Origin: Dendrophyllia cribrosa
Lineage: Eukaryota > Cnidaria > Anthozoa > Scleractinia > Dendrophylliidae
Reading direction: 5' to 3'
Length of the DNA: 64,000 bases
Assembly: GCA_024195265.1 (NCBI GenBank)
Contig: JAJLRJ010000013.1
Location: 9,399,832-9,463,831, forward strand
The position numbers were made by a program, and so were the translations under genes. Shown one piece after another: positions 23,401 to 38,400 of this stretch; the first letter of the stretch is position 1, and the number at the start of each line of letters is the position of its first letter. Under the pieces are notes generated by a model that did not search any database, was not told the DNA's origin, and worked only from the letters and a program-made list of their open reading frames with translations.

Positions 23401-26400
23401 GCTTTTATTTGAATGCACAGAATTGAACGTTAGCAACATTGTTCGACTTGTGGGCGATGGAGAAACACATTACTCTTCCTATACAATGGCCAAAACAACC
23501 TCAAAAACTCGAACTCGCCAACAAGGTGTCTGTACCTTCAAGCCTGTGTTGCCTTTAGGATTTCATTCACAGACACAAAAGTTAGAACCACCTTGCTACA
23601 GCATAATAAACAGAACCACAGGAAAGTACTGCTCAGCAGCTTTCATTTGAATGGTCACACTTACGGATTTCATCCACAGACTCAAAAGTTAGAACCACCT
23701 TGTACAACATAATAAACAGTGCCACAGGAAAGTACTGCTCAGTAGCTTTCATTTGAATGGTCACACTTCAGGATTTGATCCACAGACTCAAAAGTTAAAA
23801 CCACCTTGTACAGCATAATAAACAGTACCACAGGAAAGTACTGCTCAATAGCTTTCATTTGAATGGTCACACTTCAGGATTTGATCCACAGACTCAAAAG
23901 TTAAAACCACCTTGTACAGCATAATAAACAGTACCACGGGAAAGTACTGCTCAATAGCTTTCATTTGAATGGTCACACTTTAGGATTTCATTCACAGACT
24001 GAAAAGTTAGAATCACCTTGTACAGCATAATAAACAGTACCACGGGAAAGTACTGCTCAATAGCTTTCATTTGAATGGTCACACTTCAGGATTTCATTCA
24101 CAGACACAAAAGTTAGAACCACCTTGTACAGCATAATAAACAGTACCACGGGAAAGTACTGCTCAATAGCTTTCATTTGAATGGTCACACTTCAGGATTT
24201 CATTCACAGACACAAAAGTTAGAACCACCTTGTACAGCATAATAAACAGTACCACAGAAAAGTACTGCTCAGTAGCTTTCATTTGAATGGTCACACTTTA
24301 GGATTTCATTCACAGACACAAAAGTTAGAACCACCTTGTACAGCATAATAAACAGCACCACAGGAAAGTACTGCTCAATAGCTTTCATTTGAATGGTCAC
24401 ACTTTAGGATTTCATCCACAGACTCAAAAGTTAGAATCACCTTGTACAGCATAATAAACAGCACCACAGGAAAGTACTGCCCAATAGATTTCATTTGAAT
24501 GGTCACAATTTTTTGCATGGTATCGTCTGCTATCTTTCTACGGAGTTTGTTCTATTTCTACCATTAGAAACGCCGTGTTTGTGACTGTAGTCGTAATAAG
24601 TTCGACATGTTCGTTGCGGCCTTTTCGCAAAGTTAGGATCTGTTCTCACCAATGAATCTCGTTTAACCTGTTTTCCTTTTTTCCTTTCAGGTTTGAGTAT
24701 CGCGGGCGGTAAAGGAGCAGCGGCAAACCGTATTTTTGTTGTGGACGTGAAGCCAGGCGGACCAGCGGAGAAGAATGGAAAAATACAACAAGCTGATGAA
24801 ATCCTGGAGGTCAATGACCTCTGTATACGAGGCCTGACTCATTACGAAGCCTCTGCCATACTGAAGGTGAGTTAACAAATCCAAGAGAAACTCTTGATAT
24901 TTCTCTTCTCAGTAAACCCGCGAACCACGAATATTTTGGCCGCCATCAGAGAAAACGAAAATGAAGCTGCGAGTCTATTTTCAGTTGCATCACGTGGTAC
25001 ATTTGTCTTTACCACGTGATGGCATTGTTTCGTTTCGCTTGTTTGAGTTCAAACATTGTGCAAAGGAAATGCGATGGTGCTGGTGGGAAGCGGGGACTCT
25101 CACAACTGCGCCATCTCATACTACACTGGGCACGGTACCAGACACTCCACACGTCACAATCTGTCATGAGACAGGCCGGCTCCTCAGTCCCTTGTCTCTT
25201 CCCTGCATGTTCAATCATCATCTTCGCCATTGTCTTAGCTGGTCGTCCAGGGTGTCTCCTACCATGCTCCGATTCTCAGGTGATGACCTTATTGGCTGGG
25301 AGCTCTAAGTGACGATAATAGTGTCCGGCCAGACTAAGTCTTTTTGCACAATACACTGTATTTGATCCACTAGAAGATCATGATGATTTGTACAGTCGAA
25401 CCTGCATTAAGCGGCCACCCTCGGGACCTCGGAAATTGTCCGGTCAATGCAGGTTGGCCGCTTAGTACAGGTTCATTAAAAATATTTGTGGGCGTAGTCA
25501 AATGACAATTTTATTGATGTTCACAATCAAGCGATCTCTGCCTTGTACCTTCGGTGGCAATTGTTCGCCACAAGCTTAAGTTACGGGACTCTAGAGTTTC
25601 AAGAGTTGGGTGTTGCAAAACTACCTCTGAACCATATTCCGACCGTAATGAAATGACGAACGAGCCTGATGGATTCTTTTTAAGGGAAATAAAAAAATCG
25701 TATGATATGTGGTTTTAGCTTTCCATTCAAGTGTGGTCGCTTAATTCTGGTAAAAATAACAAAGGCAGACAAACCTGGGACTGTAAAAGGGTGGCCGCGA
25801 CCGCTTAATATAGGTGGTTAATGCAGGTAGCAAATACAAAGTTTGTATGGGCGAAAATTCGGGACTGTGAAAACTGGCCGCTTAATACAGGTATTCGATC
25901 TGTTTACAAGACAGCATTTTTTTACTTTAGAACACCCCTCCCGAAGTTCAACTTGTGTTAGGCCGCACACAGGAAGCCGCTGATTTCCTGAGTCGAGCCA
26001 GAACACCGCCGGCTAACGAATCTCCCAGAAACCGTCAGCTCTTCGAACCAGAAGGGAAAGTACTCAATGTTCAGTCTACTGAGTCATCGCCGTCAACACA
26101 GAGAAGAGAAACCGGAAGTCCCCGACGGTCAGGCCCCAGTCCTAGTGCCAGTCCTCCTCCAGTTGCCGAGGGTATAACCGTTTCACCTACTCTTCTGAAG
26201 GAACTGTCAGGTGGTCAGAAAGTCGAGTTTATTGACTTCATCAAGGTCTGTAGACTTAAAATATAAATATCACAGCTTGTTTTATTATCTTGAAATAGAA
26301 AGAACAAATCGTCAAAAGTCAGGAAAGCAAAAACATATTAATTAAAGACACAAACTAACGGCTTAAGGCAAAGACAATTTTGATTTCTTGACCGCCTGTC

Positions 26401-29400
26401 ACTAAATCAAATTTGATGAAATCTAATCCACTTCCATCCTTGCAATCCCATACTTTTTCTCCAAACTACTGCTTCTGTTTTGCTCTAAAGAATCTTTTTA
26501 TCCAAATTAGTTGTATATTTGGTTGCATTTCAGGGGTCGAACTTAATTTTTTAGTCTACTGGCAAAGTTTTGCTAGTAAGATTTTTTTCTACTAGCAAAA
26601 CTAATAAGGTCACTAACTATTTTTTTTGCAGTCAGTTTTGCCTTTGATGACTCTGAAAATAAGATAAAAATACTTAAATAGTATACTGTTAATTTTGTGG
26701 TCTTCTTTGCCGTTGTCCTGTTGTTTCTTTGGCGGCTCGGGGTTGTCGGGCAAGACGTTGTCATCGTCGGTCACGTTACCGGTAGTCTTAAGAGGTCGAG
26801 GGCTTCTTGAAAAAAGCGGTTATTTTAGACATCTACAACGACTCACAAGCGACCCACAAAGCGTTAAATTCATTCTCTTCTGTCACGTTGCTGATTCCAA
26901 CAAAATGTGAATGCACAGATAAAGTGTGCACAGCTTCCGTGTAAAGCCGCTGGCAAGTGGCTAACACAAAACACCACAACATTCTCCAAAAATGTTCACA
27001 TTAGAGAAATACTTACTCACAAATGTTTGCTAGAGGATATTTTTTTGACTCGCATTTTGTGAGTTTGTGAGTGTTAATTTCGAGCCCTACATAGACCCTA
27101 TTCATAAATGGCGGCCAATTTATTATTCTTTTATATTCATGCTAATCAGCCCAACTAGCCTCGTAAGCATGTGCAAAATTAAAAAGAATTTTTGCTCTAA
27201 AATGAGGCTAGTTGGGCTGATTAGCATGAATATAAAAGAATAAATAAATAGGCCGCCATTTATGAATAGGGTCTATTTGACGATATGACATGGAAATAAA
27301 CTACGCGAAATTTTGCTATTTCGAGTGGATAGTGTCCCTTTAAGCTATCTGTCCAAGACTCAAAATAAGAACTTAACAAAAATGTTTTCAAGTTAAATCC
27401 ATTTCCATCCAAGCCATCCGCAGCCATACACACTAATTTATAGCTTTAGAGCGGTTTTCAATTGAGTGTGGTAAAACCAAAACCAAAGTAATTACTCTGA
27501 CCAATCACAGCAGTCGTAAACAATCCAATGAACCAATCAGAGCTCGAAGCAATTACATGTCGGCGGCACCAAGCGCGGGAAAACGCGTGCGAGCAAGTCA
27601 CAATTGGTTTTGGTCTTACTTCTGATTGGTCGAGAAAGTGGCGCGAGATTTTTTAGCCAATCACAAAGCGTAGCAATGCAAAACCAAAGCAATTGTGTAA
27701 TTACTGTCGACACTCCATTGAAAACTGCTTTAGTGTACTGGTATAGTAATTGCGAACAAAACTGGAGCAATATTGTTTGGTTTCTATTGATAAATAATTT
27801 TTAAATGATACCTCGAAACCTTTGTTTTATAGACCCCAAGTAGCCGTGCTGCTTAAAAGCCTCTGATTAGATTTGTTTCTCTGGAACTAACTTGAGTATT
27901 TCTTTGTCAGAGTCCTACTGGCCTTGGGTTTGCTGTGGTAGAAGGTCCAGGATTTGGTGAGGGCGAGACAGGGTTTTACGTAAAGGACATCACCGAGGGA
28001 GGACCTGCCCAAAAGGTACTTTCAAAGAGGGGCTATCTGCGCTAAAGTGGTCAGCAGTAATGAGCATTCTGACACATATCATGTAGGACGCTGTGTTCAC
28101 GTGATAGCTTATGCTTAGCAGTGAGCGTGCGGTTTCTCTTCGGCTCGGCCAATTTTTGATGCTTTCATCAAGTGTTCTTACCTGTGGACAGACGGCCTAA
28201 ACGTACGAAAATATCCCCAAATAAGAACAATCGCAATCGCATAAGTGTGGATGGGCCAAAAGCTAATGCACTGTAGATCAACTCGGATCAATTCTCATCG
28301 GTAAATGTTGAGGCACGCACAATAAGTGATACAAGCAGAAAATCAGAGAAATAACTCAAACTTCAAACTTTCAAACTTTCAAACTTTCTTTATTTTTTAC
28401 TCATTATTTTTACAACTATATTTTAAAAAAATACCTACACACATTTTGAACTAAGTACTAATAATTTAAAAAGTTAATACGATTTTGAGTCAAATTATTT
28501 ATACACCGTATAAACATTTATATTACTCGCCAGTCAGTGCCGATCGAGTCAGTATATTTTTGTAGGCCTCACTGACTTCGACGGCTCTCCAGTCGAGCCG
28601 AGGCTTGAAGGAACTTCCAAACAGGATATGGATTGGAAAAATTATGCTTGATTAAACGGCCTCACCGGCCGGAATGTTATTTTCTTTTGCAAAATAATAT
28701 TAATCTTAACAATAAGCGCTTTCATTGAAAACAACATCGCTTGACGTACCCTTTCCGATGTCGACGAACAAATTTCGTGTATTTCGCCGACCTATTTTCC
28801 TCTGGAGCAAAATAAAGCTTTGATACACCCTCTGTTATCGAAGAATTCTAATATCTCGTATGTTTGAGGCCGCTCGCCACATAATATTGGTCCACCTCTA
28901 GCGACGTCTCTTGTCAGCTCTCTTGTTCTCTATATTCCCGCAGCAGTTTGTACAACTATTTACGTCACAGTGTAATATGACACTGGTTTTGGCCGCGCAC
29001 AAATTGGAGCCACTTTTTAGCGCCAACAACCTAACTTTGAGACCATAAAAAAAGCATTTCGCATCGTCCCTAACACTTTAAACCTTTTGTTCCAAGGTCT
29101 AAAAAGGTGAAACTTTCGATACATCGAAAAATAAATTTCATTTCATAGGCACTTTAATTAACGGGTAAGTTTTCTAATTAGCCCCCAGCCACAGTTTGTT
29201 AAACATTTACAGCAGGTGAAAGAATTAAAACAAGTGAACATATTTACAGTGAAATAATTTAACAATATGATGTAAGAAAAACATAACAGAGGAGACAAAT
29301 TATTTGTGTTGTTCTGACAATAAATAACGTTCTGCTGAGAACAACCTGTAAATTTCCTTCTGAGTGTTTGCCCTAGTAAGGATATGGCGACCACTTGCGG

Positions 29401-32400
29401 CAAAAAAAATACTTTGACCTCGGTGAAATTCGAACCCACGACCTCCTGATTGGATCTTCCGTCACTACACGTTTTGAGCTACGAGGCCGCACGGGAGCAG
29501 ATTGTGGATGATTGTTTCTCAGATTTTGAACATGGCTAAAATAATGTGTTCTTCTTTTCAGGATAACCGACTGAGGAAAGGAGATCAGCTGATTGCAGTG
29601 GATAACCAGCCCATAGTGGGGCTCACGCATGCTGAGGTAAACAATAAACTGTTTAGGGCGCTGGCTCATACTCCGCTCAGACCAACTATAAAACATGTTA
29701 AAGCGCCACTACGACGAAAATGTTTGTATGTCTTTTCCGCTTTTCTTAACGCAAATGTATCTAATAGGTTTAGACAAATGCGAATTGCTATAAATTAGAT
29801 TGATATATTCTAACACAGCCCAGAAATAGCTGGCCGAAAACCCACGAAAATCACGTTAAATCCGTCCGCCATTACTCCGTTCATAAATCCGGGCCCACGT
29901 TCTACTGGTTTGCGATCTGGTACACGTGACTTGATTTATGACGTCAATTACTCAACGCGGTTCTCTCCAGGACACAGACAACAACGCCAAAACGCACGTG
30001 TTGAGTCATTGACGTCACAAAATCTTTCGGCCAACTCGATCCAACTCTCAGGGTTCGGTCCCGGTCATTTTTGAATTGAGTAATGGCGGCAAGCCGAATT
30101 CGAAATATAAAGTTAAAATAATGGCACTTCCCGTACGAGTTTTGACTGGAAACTTCGCAAGGTAAGTAACGAGTACTTATATTTTCAAAATATGAAGAGA
30201 AAAGAAAATGTATATTTTTGATCATAGTGGCACTTTAAGTTAAACTAATGCTGTGTTCACATTAGCGCCGAAACATTTCCCCACCGACGCAGCATCATAT
30301 TTTCTTTAGAAACTAAACACTTTATCCCTGTGTTCAATCTTTACTTATAGGCTGTCGCTATATTAAAAAGAACCAAAGGGAAGGTTTCACTCGTAGTTGC
30401 CAGGAAACAAGCACAAACCGGAAGTGCGTCAGCTGCCGAGAAGACCGGAAGTCCACGTGCTATTAAGAGGGGACCCCCTGTTGCTAAGAAACCAGTCAGG
30501 GACTCTTTATCAGACCCGAAAAAGGCCGAAAGTCCAAGGAAATCAGAGAGTCCTCTTGAGAGTGTTCCAACCGGAAGTCCCGTGAAAACCGGAAGTCCTG
30601 TGTCGCCGAGAAAACAGCCCACAAAACCGGAAGTATATGAGCCAGACGTTCAGCTTGTCCAGCAGTCTCCTAGAGAAACAGCAGGTACTTTGTATTAAAC
30701 TCTGTAATTTGTATTTGATATGTTAACGAATACTGAGCAAACTACCCTTGGCTTGGCCAACCTCGTCACCAGGGCCTTCTCGTTTAATATGGCGCCACGG
30801 AGAAACCGCTGGACAAGGCTGCCAAAATACTTCAAGCATCGTGGATTATTTTGTCGCTTGAAAAATGATGATAATTTTATCAAGGGACGAGGGACGAGGC
30901 CCGAGGGAGGAGGCCCGAGGGACGAGGCCCGAGGGACGAGGCCCAAGGGACGAGGTTGACGCTTGACATTTTCTTCTAACAGAAAGAAGGGCTGGTTTAC
31001 TAAGCGTCATGGGTCACATTATATCAACTTCAAACTCTCCTTAGTGTTTTCCATGTAAAGTTTGTGTGTTAGTTGCCCGGGAAGGGCGTGGGTTACTCTC
31101 ATATGTAAGCTATGTGGGTATGTGCCGCTGTGAAGGATATGGTCTTCAAGGAATTTTGGTCTGGGGTAAGGTATAGAAATCAGAAATCTTTGGTCTAGAA
31201 TAGGATATCATTTCCCGGCTAACTGATCAGTGGAACTGGGATAGGGTAGGGATTTGGGAGTCTAGTTTAGAATAGGGTTGCAAAATGCAGCTGAACATAG
31301 TCTGATATAGGGAAAGGGAAAAGGTTTCCGTGTCCCAGCGGCACACTACTACCCAAAAATGGTTCGAGTTTCAGTACCCCCCTCCCCTCCTGGGTTAGTT
31401 GGGAGATATGGGACATGACTTTCATAGGGCCGGGTTAGTTGACCGCAGAAAGTGTTAAAAAATAAACTTAAGAAAATTTATCTGTGCTGATCATTTATTT
31501 AATCCTCGTGACCTGTAAGTTTGAAGGAGAAATTAGATGTTTAACACTGTTCGGGCTTTTAGGATTTAAACTAAAAGGACAAAGCTCCACAACAGGTGTT
31601 CAAGAGCGTGGGAAAATTGAGCATTGGTTTAAAAAAGCCCCTAACAGGCCAAGACGCCATGAATAATAGTGAAATTTGAAAGTATTAATAGTCCCTCTTG
31701 TTGTTTTTACACAGTAGTTTCGCCGATTCTCTCGCCGCCGATCCCCAATCCCCGCACTGCACCGATAATTCCCGGCCAAGAGTGTGTGATAGAAATTCCC
31801 AAAGGCAACACAGGCCTGGGGCTGAGTATTGTTGGCGGTGCAGATACCTTGTTGGTGAGTTTGAGTTTTTTAAAGCTACGTTGGCCATTTCCTAGAAAGG
31901 GTATTTAAAGCCTGGACAAAACAGGAAGGAGCGTTGAAGAGACATCAAACTCTTTGACAGCGCACGAGAGTCAATGAGAGTACTTGAGAGTTGAGGCCAA
32001 ACGAGGACGAGAGTTCAGAATTCTCATAGACTCCAATGAAAATTTAAGCGGATTCAAACTCTTCGAGAGCGGACGAGAGTCGCCAAGAGCGCGTGACAGT
32101 TACCAAGAGTGCGCGAGAGTCTCAGGTCAAACGAGAGCGTGTGTTTGAACTTTTGTCAACTCTCGTTCTGTTTTGGCTCAGACATTAAAACGTGTTTCTC
32201 CCTCGCTCACAAAGTCAATCCGTATTGCTAACTTTCAATTCTGTGCATTTATTTTCCCGTGGTGATGTTCATTAATCATTACAAGGTGGTTCTAACTTTT
32301 GAGTCTATTGATGAAATCCTAAAGTGTGACCTTTCAAATGAAAGCTACTGAGCAGTACTTTCCTGTGGTACTGTTTATTATGCTGTACAAGGTGGTTCTA

Positions 32401-35400
32401 ACTTTTGAGGTTGTGGATGAAATCCTAAAGTGTGACCATTCAAATGAAAGCTACTGAGCAGTACTTTCCTGTGGTGCTGTTTATTATGCTGTACAAGGTG
32501 GTTCTAACTTTTGAGTCTGTGGATAAAATCCTAAAGTGTGACCATTCAAATGAAAGTTATTGAACTGTGGTGCTGTTTATTATGCTGGACAATGTGGTTC
32601 TAACTCCAACGTTCAAGCTTTTATAAAATGACATTTCCTTATTTTCCAGGGCGCCATTGTTATCCACGAAGTGTATGAAGACGGAGCTGCTGCCCAAGAT
32701 GGCCGACTATGGGCTGGAGATCAAATATTAGAAGTAAGATTGTATTTTTTTATTTTTATTTCAAATTATAATCAAGCCTGTATTAAGTGGACACCTTTGG
32801 TGATTAAGTAATGATCCGCATAAGAAGGAAAGCGCCAACGGCCATGCACGATGGAATGTCAACTTTTTTCATTGTTACAACTAGTGATCTCATTGGCCTA
32901 AACTCCAAAATCGCTAAAAGGTTAGGGTACAAGGTGCATTTTGTCTAATTTCTTTAAGGTTTCAAACAATCTAAGACCCAATCGCACAACGTGCAAGTTT
33001 TAAAAGATATTGTATTTGTGGAACTTCATCAAAGAAGCAAAATTATTAGCTATTGTCTTCTGCTATTCTGATTGGTTAAGCACGAACACTTCCGGCCTAA
33101 AATGTATTTGACGCAAATGGATTTTCTTTATTTTTATAATGAAAAATAATTATGAACCATCAGCTCCTCCTCTATTCTTGAAACCAAAGATATTCTAGGT
33201 GGGAAAGAGCCAATGCCGCAGAACAATGAAGTTTGCCGTAGTTCTTATGTGGAGCATTATTAATGGTTTTCACAGAAGCCATATCATGTTGTTGGTCAGA
33301 ACTATGAAATTCCCATCCTTTGAGAATAAAACTATTTTTATGCAAGCGATTTGACCACCAACGTGGCTGCCGTGCAAATAACCTATACAGAGTGCTATCA
33401 GTAGTAAATATAAAACATTAATTACTTATTGTCCGCTCAATACAGGTTTGATTGTATACTATGCAAGGTAGCCTGTTCCAGGCTCCGAGATAGTGGGGAA
33501 CGCGCGAAGTAAAAAAAAGGGAAAAAATCGGCTCCGAGATAGTGGGGAACGCGCGAAGTAAAAAAAAAAGGGAAAAAATCTCTGGGGAACTGGTCGCCGA
33601 CCGCCCTCTCCCCAGTTTCGCCGCGATTTTTTCTCTTATTTATACTTCGCGCGTTCCCGACTATCTCGGATCTGGAACAGGCCATATGCAAGGTGGGTTG
33701 AAAATCAGCATCCCTCTCCCTTATTCCCCTATTTTGCAAAGAAAGTAATTGACTCGAAGGGCCGATTTGTTTTCTCCCCATTTTGAGCCATTTTCACTCC
33801 GCTCCCCCCCCCCCCCCCCCCCCCCAAATACCCCCACACGCCCCCAATACCCCCACACCCCCCTCCCCCGCCCCCGAGTTGAACGAGTTGTAGCATTTGG
33901 GTAGAATTTTACTCAATCGCTCGCTGATTGGCTGTAAGCCCGCGATAAGTAATGGTCACCTGCCTTACCCATGGGGACGTCTTTGGAGGAAAGGGAGAAT
34001 TCGCCACTTTTGAAACGAGAAGGAAACTGGGCCGAGTGAACTTTTGCAACGACTTCTGGGATCGTTACAGGGGACGCTTCTTTTGTCTCTGTCCACAGTG
34101 ACAGTCCCAGAAGTCATTGCGAAAGTTCGCTCGACCCAGTTTACTTCTCGTTTCTAAAGTGGCGAATGGAGAGTTGTACGCTGTGGAGTAAAACGCCCAG
34201 GAGAGGGGAGGGTCCGAAGGTGTGTAGAATATTTTATTACAAGAGCGTTTCGTATTCACGAGTTAGCTCATAGGAGCCTTTGGTTTCCACTGCGCTCTCC
34301 TTTTATAAGTAGTTCCGGATCCTCCCTTGAAAAATAACTTAATCAAAGATTTCATGTAAAACGGTACTCCCCGTGTCCTTATTCCAATACCGCTGTACCG
34401 ATTGGTTGCTGTTATTTTTACAGGTAAATTACGTGGATCTGCGAGAGGCGACTCATGATATGGCTATCACCGCTCTTAGGCAGACTCCTGCTGTTGTACG
34501 GCTGATTGTACTGAGAGATGAATCACAGTTTAAAGATGAAGGTAGGATTACGTGGTTTATTCTAGAAACAAAAGTGATGTCGTCCATGTCAAGGTTTATT
34601 GATGTTTCTTCGTGAAAACTCTTGATTTGCTAGAAGCAGACATATTTCCCGGACTTTTGTTGGGAAATATTTTGATGTTTGTATGATTTTGCGCGCCAAC
34701 GTAACTTTTATGCGCCAGTTATTTGAATGGTGAGAGTAAATCACTTCAATGTAAAACCAACAGCAAAGTAATCACTCTGGCCAACCACAGTCGCAGACAA
34801 TCCTATGAACCAATCAGATCTCGAAGTAAACACATGTAGCCGGCGTCAAGCGCGGGAAAACGCGTGCGACCAAGTAACGATTGGTTTTGATTTAACTTCT
34901 GATTGGTTGAGAAAGTGGCGCGAGATTTTTTAGCCAAACGCAAAGCGCAGTAATGCAAAACGAAAGCAATCGCAAGATTGCTTTCAACACTAAATTGGAA
35001 ACCGCTGTATATTTAATCTTGTACTTTATTTCCTTTGTAGAAGCTTTCGAATACCTCACCTTAGACTTGAACAAGGTGCCAGGCCAGGGACTGGGATTGA
35101 GTATCGTTGGAAGAAGGTAAAAGATACGAGCACCAAGTTTGACAAAAGGTTTCACGGTCGTGCCCGCAATTTTTTAAAGTGGGGCAAACATTGTAAAAAA
35201 TGCCGTATTTTTATGGAAAGCCGATAGCAATAAAATAAATTTCTGACATGTTTTGAATCTACAAATTTAAGAAACATGTAAAAAAAAATATGAGAGGTGT
35301 AGATATGCTGGAAAGCCTAAAGTGGTGTTTTCAGTCGGTTTACTATATATTTTAAAATTCGTGGGACATTTTAAACGCAAAAGCACGCTTCCCAGCACAG

Positions 35401-38400
35401 TTACAACCTTCAAATTTAGTTGCCAGATTTCATAAACTTGCAGACAAAATATATTTCAATAATAAAGATTTCCCGGAGATATTTTTAAGGTGCCGCCTTT
35501 GCTATTTCATCTAAAAATGGTTAGACTTTCACGTGGCTCGGATGACCACGTACAAATGGCGGTCCCGTCTCCGATGGGGACGTCAAAGAACCACTGATGA
35601 CGTAACAAAACCCTGGCTGTGACCACCCTCAGTGCCATACATTGTTCATGGGTGGGGTGGGGGAGATGAGATCAACAATGGACCGATAGCGGCTGCCTGA
35701 GGCGACTTCATGAGCTGACGTCCGATCTCATTCTCATAAGTGTATGTAAAGCGCCATGAAGCATGTGATTTCATTCATTCATTCTTTAAAAATGGCAACC
35801 AGAACCGTGAAACCTGCTATTGTCTCATGATTCTCTAAGTAAGTAAGTGAATAAATAAATAAATATATAAATAGTGTTTTTTTATTCTGTACAGGAATGA
35901 CACTGGAGTGTTTGTTTCCGATGTTGTCAAAGGAGGCGTTGCTGAGGCTGACGGACGCCTGGTGCCTGGTGACCAGATCCTCTCGGTCAACGGAGAAGAT
36001 CTGAAGAATGCGACTCAGGAAATTGCTGCTGGCGTTCTAAAGGTAAAATTTCTACACCAACTCGCCGTATCCATTTATACAGCAGGAATGAGTCTATGAA
36101 GACAAAGTTGAGCAAGTAGAATTGAGCACACGAATTGATCACGTCGGAATAACCGCGAATTAACGTGAATTTATTATGAAGCGGTGTTTTTCTTGATGTT
36201 GCTGTTGTGGTCGCTGTCAAACTCAAAAGTCAAGACAAATCGCAACTTTCATGTCGTAACTAATACTTGAAATACTTGAAAACAAACAGCACCATAGGAA
36301 AGTACTACTTAATAGTGTTCATTTGAATGGTCACACTTTAGGATTTCATTCAGACTCAAAAGTTAAAACCACCTTGTACAGCCTAATAAACAGTACCACA
36401 GGAAAGTACTGCTCAGTAGCTTTCATTTGAATGGTCACACTTTAGGATTTCATCCAAAGACTCAAAAGTTAGAACCACCTTGTACAGCATGATAAACAGT
36501 ACCACAGGAAAGTACTGCTCAGTAGCTTTCATTTGAATGGTCACACTTTAGGATTTCATCCGCAGACTCAAACGTTAGAATCACATTCTACAGCATAATA
36601 AACAGTACCATAGGAAAGTACCGCTCAATAGCTTTCATTTGAATGGTCACACTTTAGGATTTCATCCACAGACTCAAAACGTAAGAACCACCTTGTACAG
36701 CATAATAAACAGTACGGCACAGGAAAGTACTGCTCAACAGCTTTCGTTGAAATGGTCACGCTTTAGGATTTCATCCACAGACTCAAACTGAAGAACCACC
36801 TTGTACAGCATCATAAACAGTACCACTGGAAAGTACTGCTCAATAGCTTTCGTTCAAATGGTCACACTTTAGGTTTTCATCCATAGACTCAAACGTAAGA
36901 ACCACCTTGTACAGCATAATTAACAGTAGCACAATAAAGTACTGTTCAGTAGCTTTCGTTTGAATGGTCACACTTTAGGATTTGATCCACAGACTCAAAC
37001 GTAAGAACCACTTTGTACAGCATAATAAACAGTACCACAGGAAAGAACTGCACAATAGCTTTCTAGAATAGTCACACTTTAGGATTTCAGCAGAAAGGTA
37101 CAACCTCCTTATACAGCGCCATAAACACCACTACAGATACGTACTACTGAAGAGATTTCATATGAATGATATTTCAGAATTTAATTCAGACTCAAATGTC
37201 AGAACACGATACAGCTCAAGGATTGGGGTTGTTAATTTCCCTACTAATGACTGCATTTTCTTTCAGCGCACCACTGGTCGAATCATTCTTGAAATCGCAC
37301 GACTGAAGCATGGCACCAGTTCCCGCCCGTCCTCAATGAGCAGTTTGCCAAACATACAGCTTGGAAACGGGTCACTCAGTAGCATGGAAAATATCCCCGT
37401 CAATTATGCACCGTTCTGTAAGCTGGATGGCTGTATTTTCTGTTTTTATTACTTATAACTGACGAGACTATTCCCTTTGCACCTCGTTTTTAACAATGCA
37501 ATTTTAAAACAATTAATATAATTTTAAACTGGCTATTCATGTCATCGCATCCATTCATTAACTCACTTACTCACTCATCCATCCATCCACCCCAATCCAT
37601 TCACTCACTCGCTCAAACATCCATCCATTTATTCCCATCTATTCATTCCATCCATCCATTCACTCACTTACTCACTCATCCATCCCATCCTATTCCATCC
37701 CATCTATTCCATCTATCCACTCATTCACTCATTTATTTATCCATCCATGCATCCATCCAAACCCGTCACATGAATTCGCATACTATTCATTTATACACTC
37801 ATTTATTCATAAGCGCCATAGTGCGTTTTGTGGAGCAAAACTTACCTGTAAGTTAAAACTTTATTGCGCGTTGCATTGTATGATTGTATGACAACTTGTC
37901 TGTTTTTGAAGTTATTCAAGCAAGTTGATTTACCAAACAACAGAAGTTTTTGTTAAGATTACTCTGTTAATTTATTTTTGGCAAATATTTTAGGGTTCTT
38001 TTCTTGAGCATTGTTCATTGTTAAGAGCTTTTTGTCTGTTTTTTTTTTCTAGACTCTGAGCAACCAGAAATGTTTCCCGCAGATCCATCATCCGTTTCCA
38101 GTCTCCCCGCTGCAAATTTGCCTCCGACTTCCGATTCCGTGGATCAAACTGGTGAGCTGGTGCAGTCAGAAGGAGAGGAAGAAGAAACGTAAGTATTATT
38201 TGTATTTATTGACTAAGTGGGAGGGCCGGATGGGAAAATATTTGGCTCGAGGTCATGGCTTACGGACCGAGCGCAGCGAGGTTGGTACGCCATGGCCGAG
38301 AGCCAAATAATTTCCCATCCGGCCCGACCTAACTTCGGTTTTCCTCCCCGAGCGCGGACTCATTTCCCAAAAAGCGGCTGGCAATCGAGCCGTAGTCAGC

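Noticed and set aside
23160..24512. CRISPR array
   Set aside because: Regular 106-bp units without unique spacers, in an animal intron. It is a tandem repeat.
24961..25312. Overlapping 98-115 aa ORFs in MPDZ intron 16
   Set aside because: Three frames are open on both strands at once. No recognisable motif, and it lies between two well-supported exons; probably a degraded LINE or host repeat, but I could not assign it.
29405..29495. Functional tRNA gene
   Set aside because: Box A and B are present, but the acceptor and anticodon stems do not pair well by eye. A SINE head or tRNA relic is more likely; tRNAscan-SE would decide.
37539..37856. 105-aa His/Ser-rich ORF
   Set aside because: Translation of CATT/CATC simple sequence in an intron.
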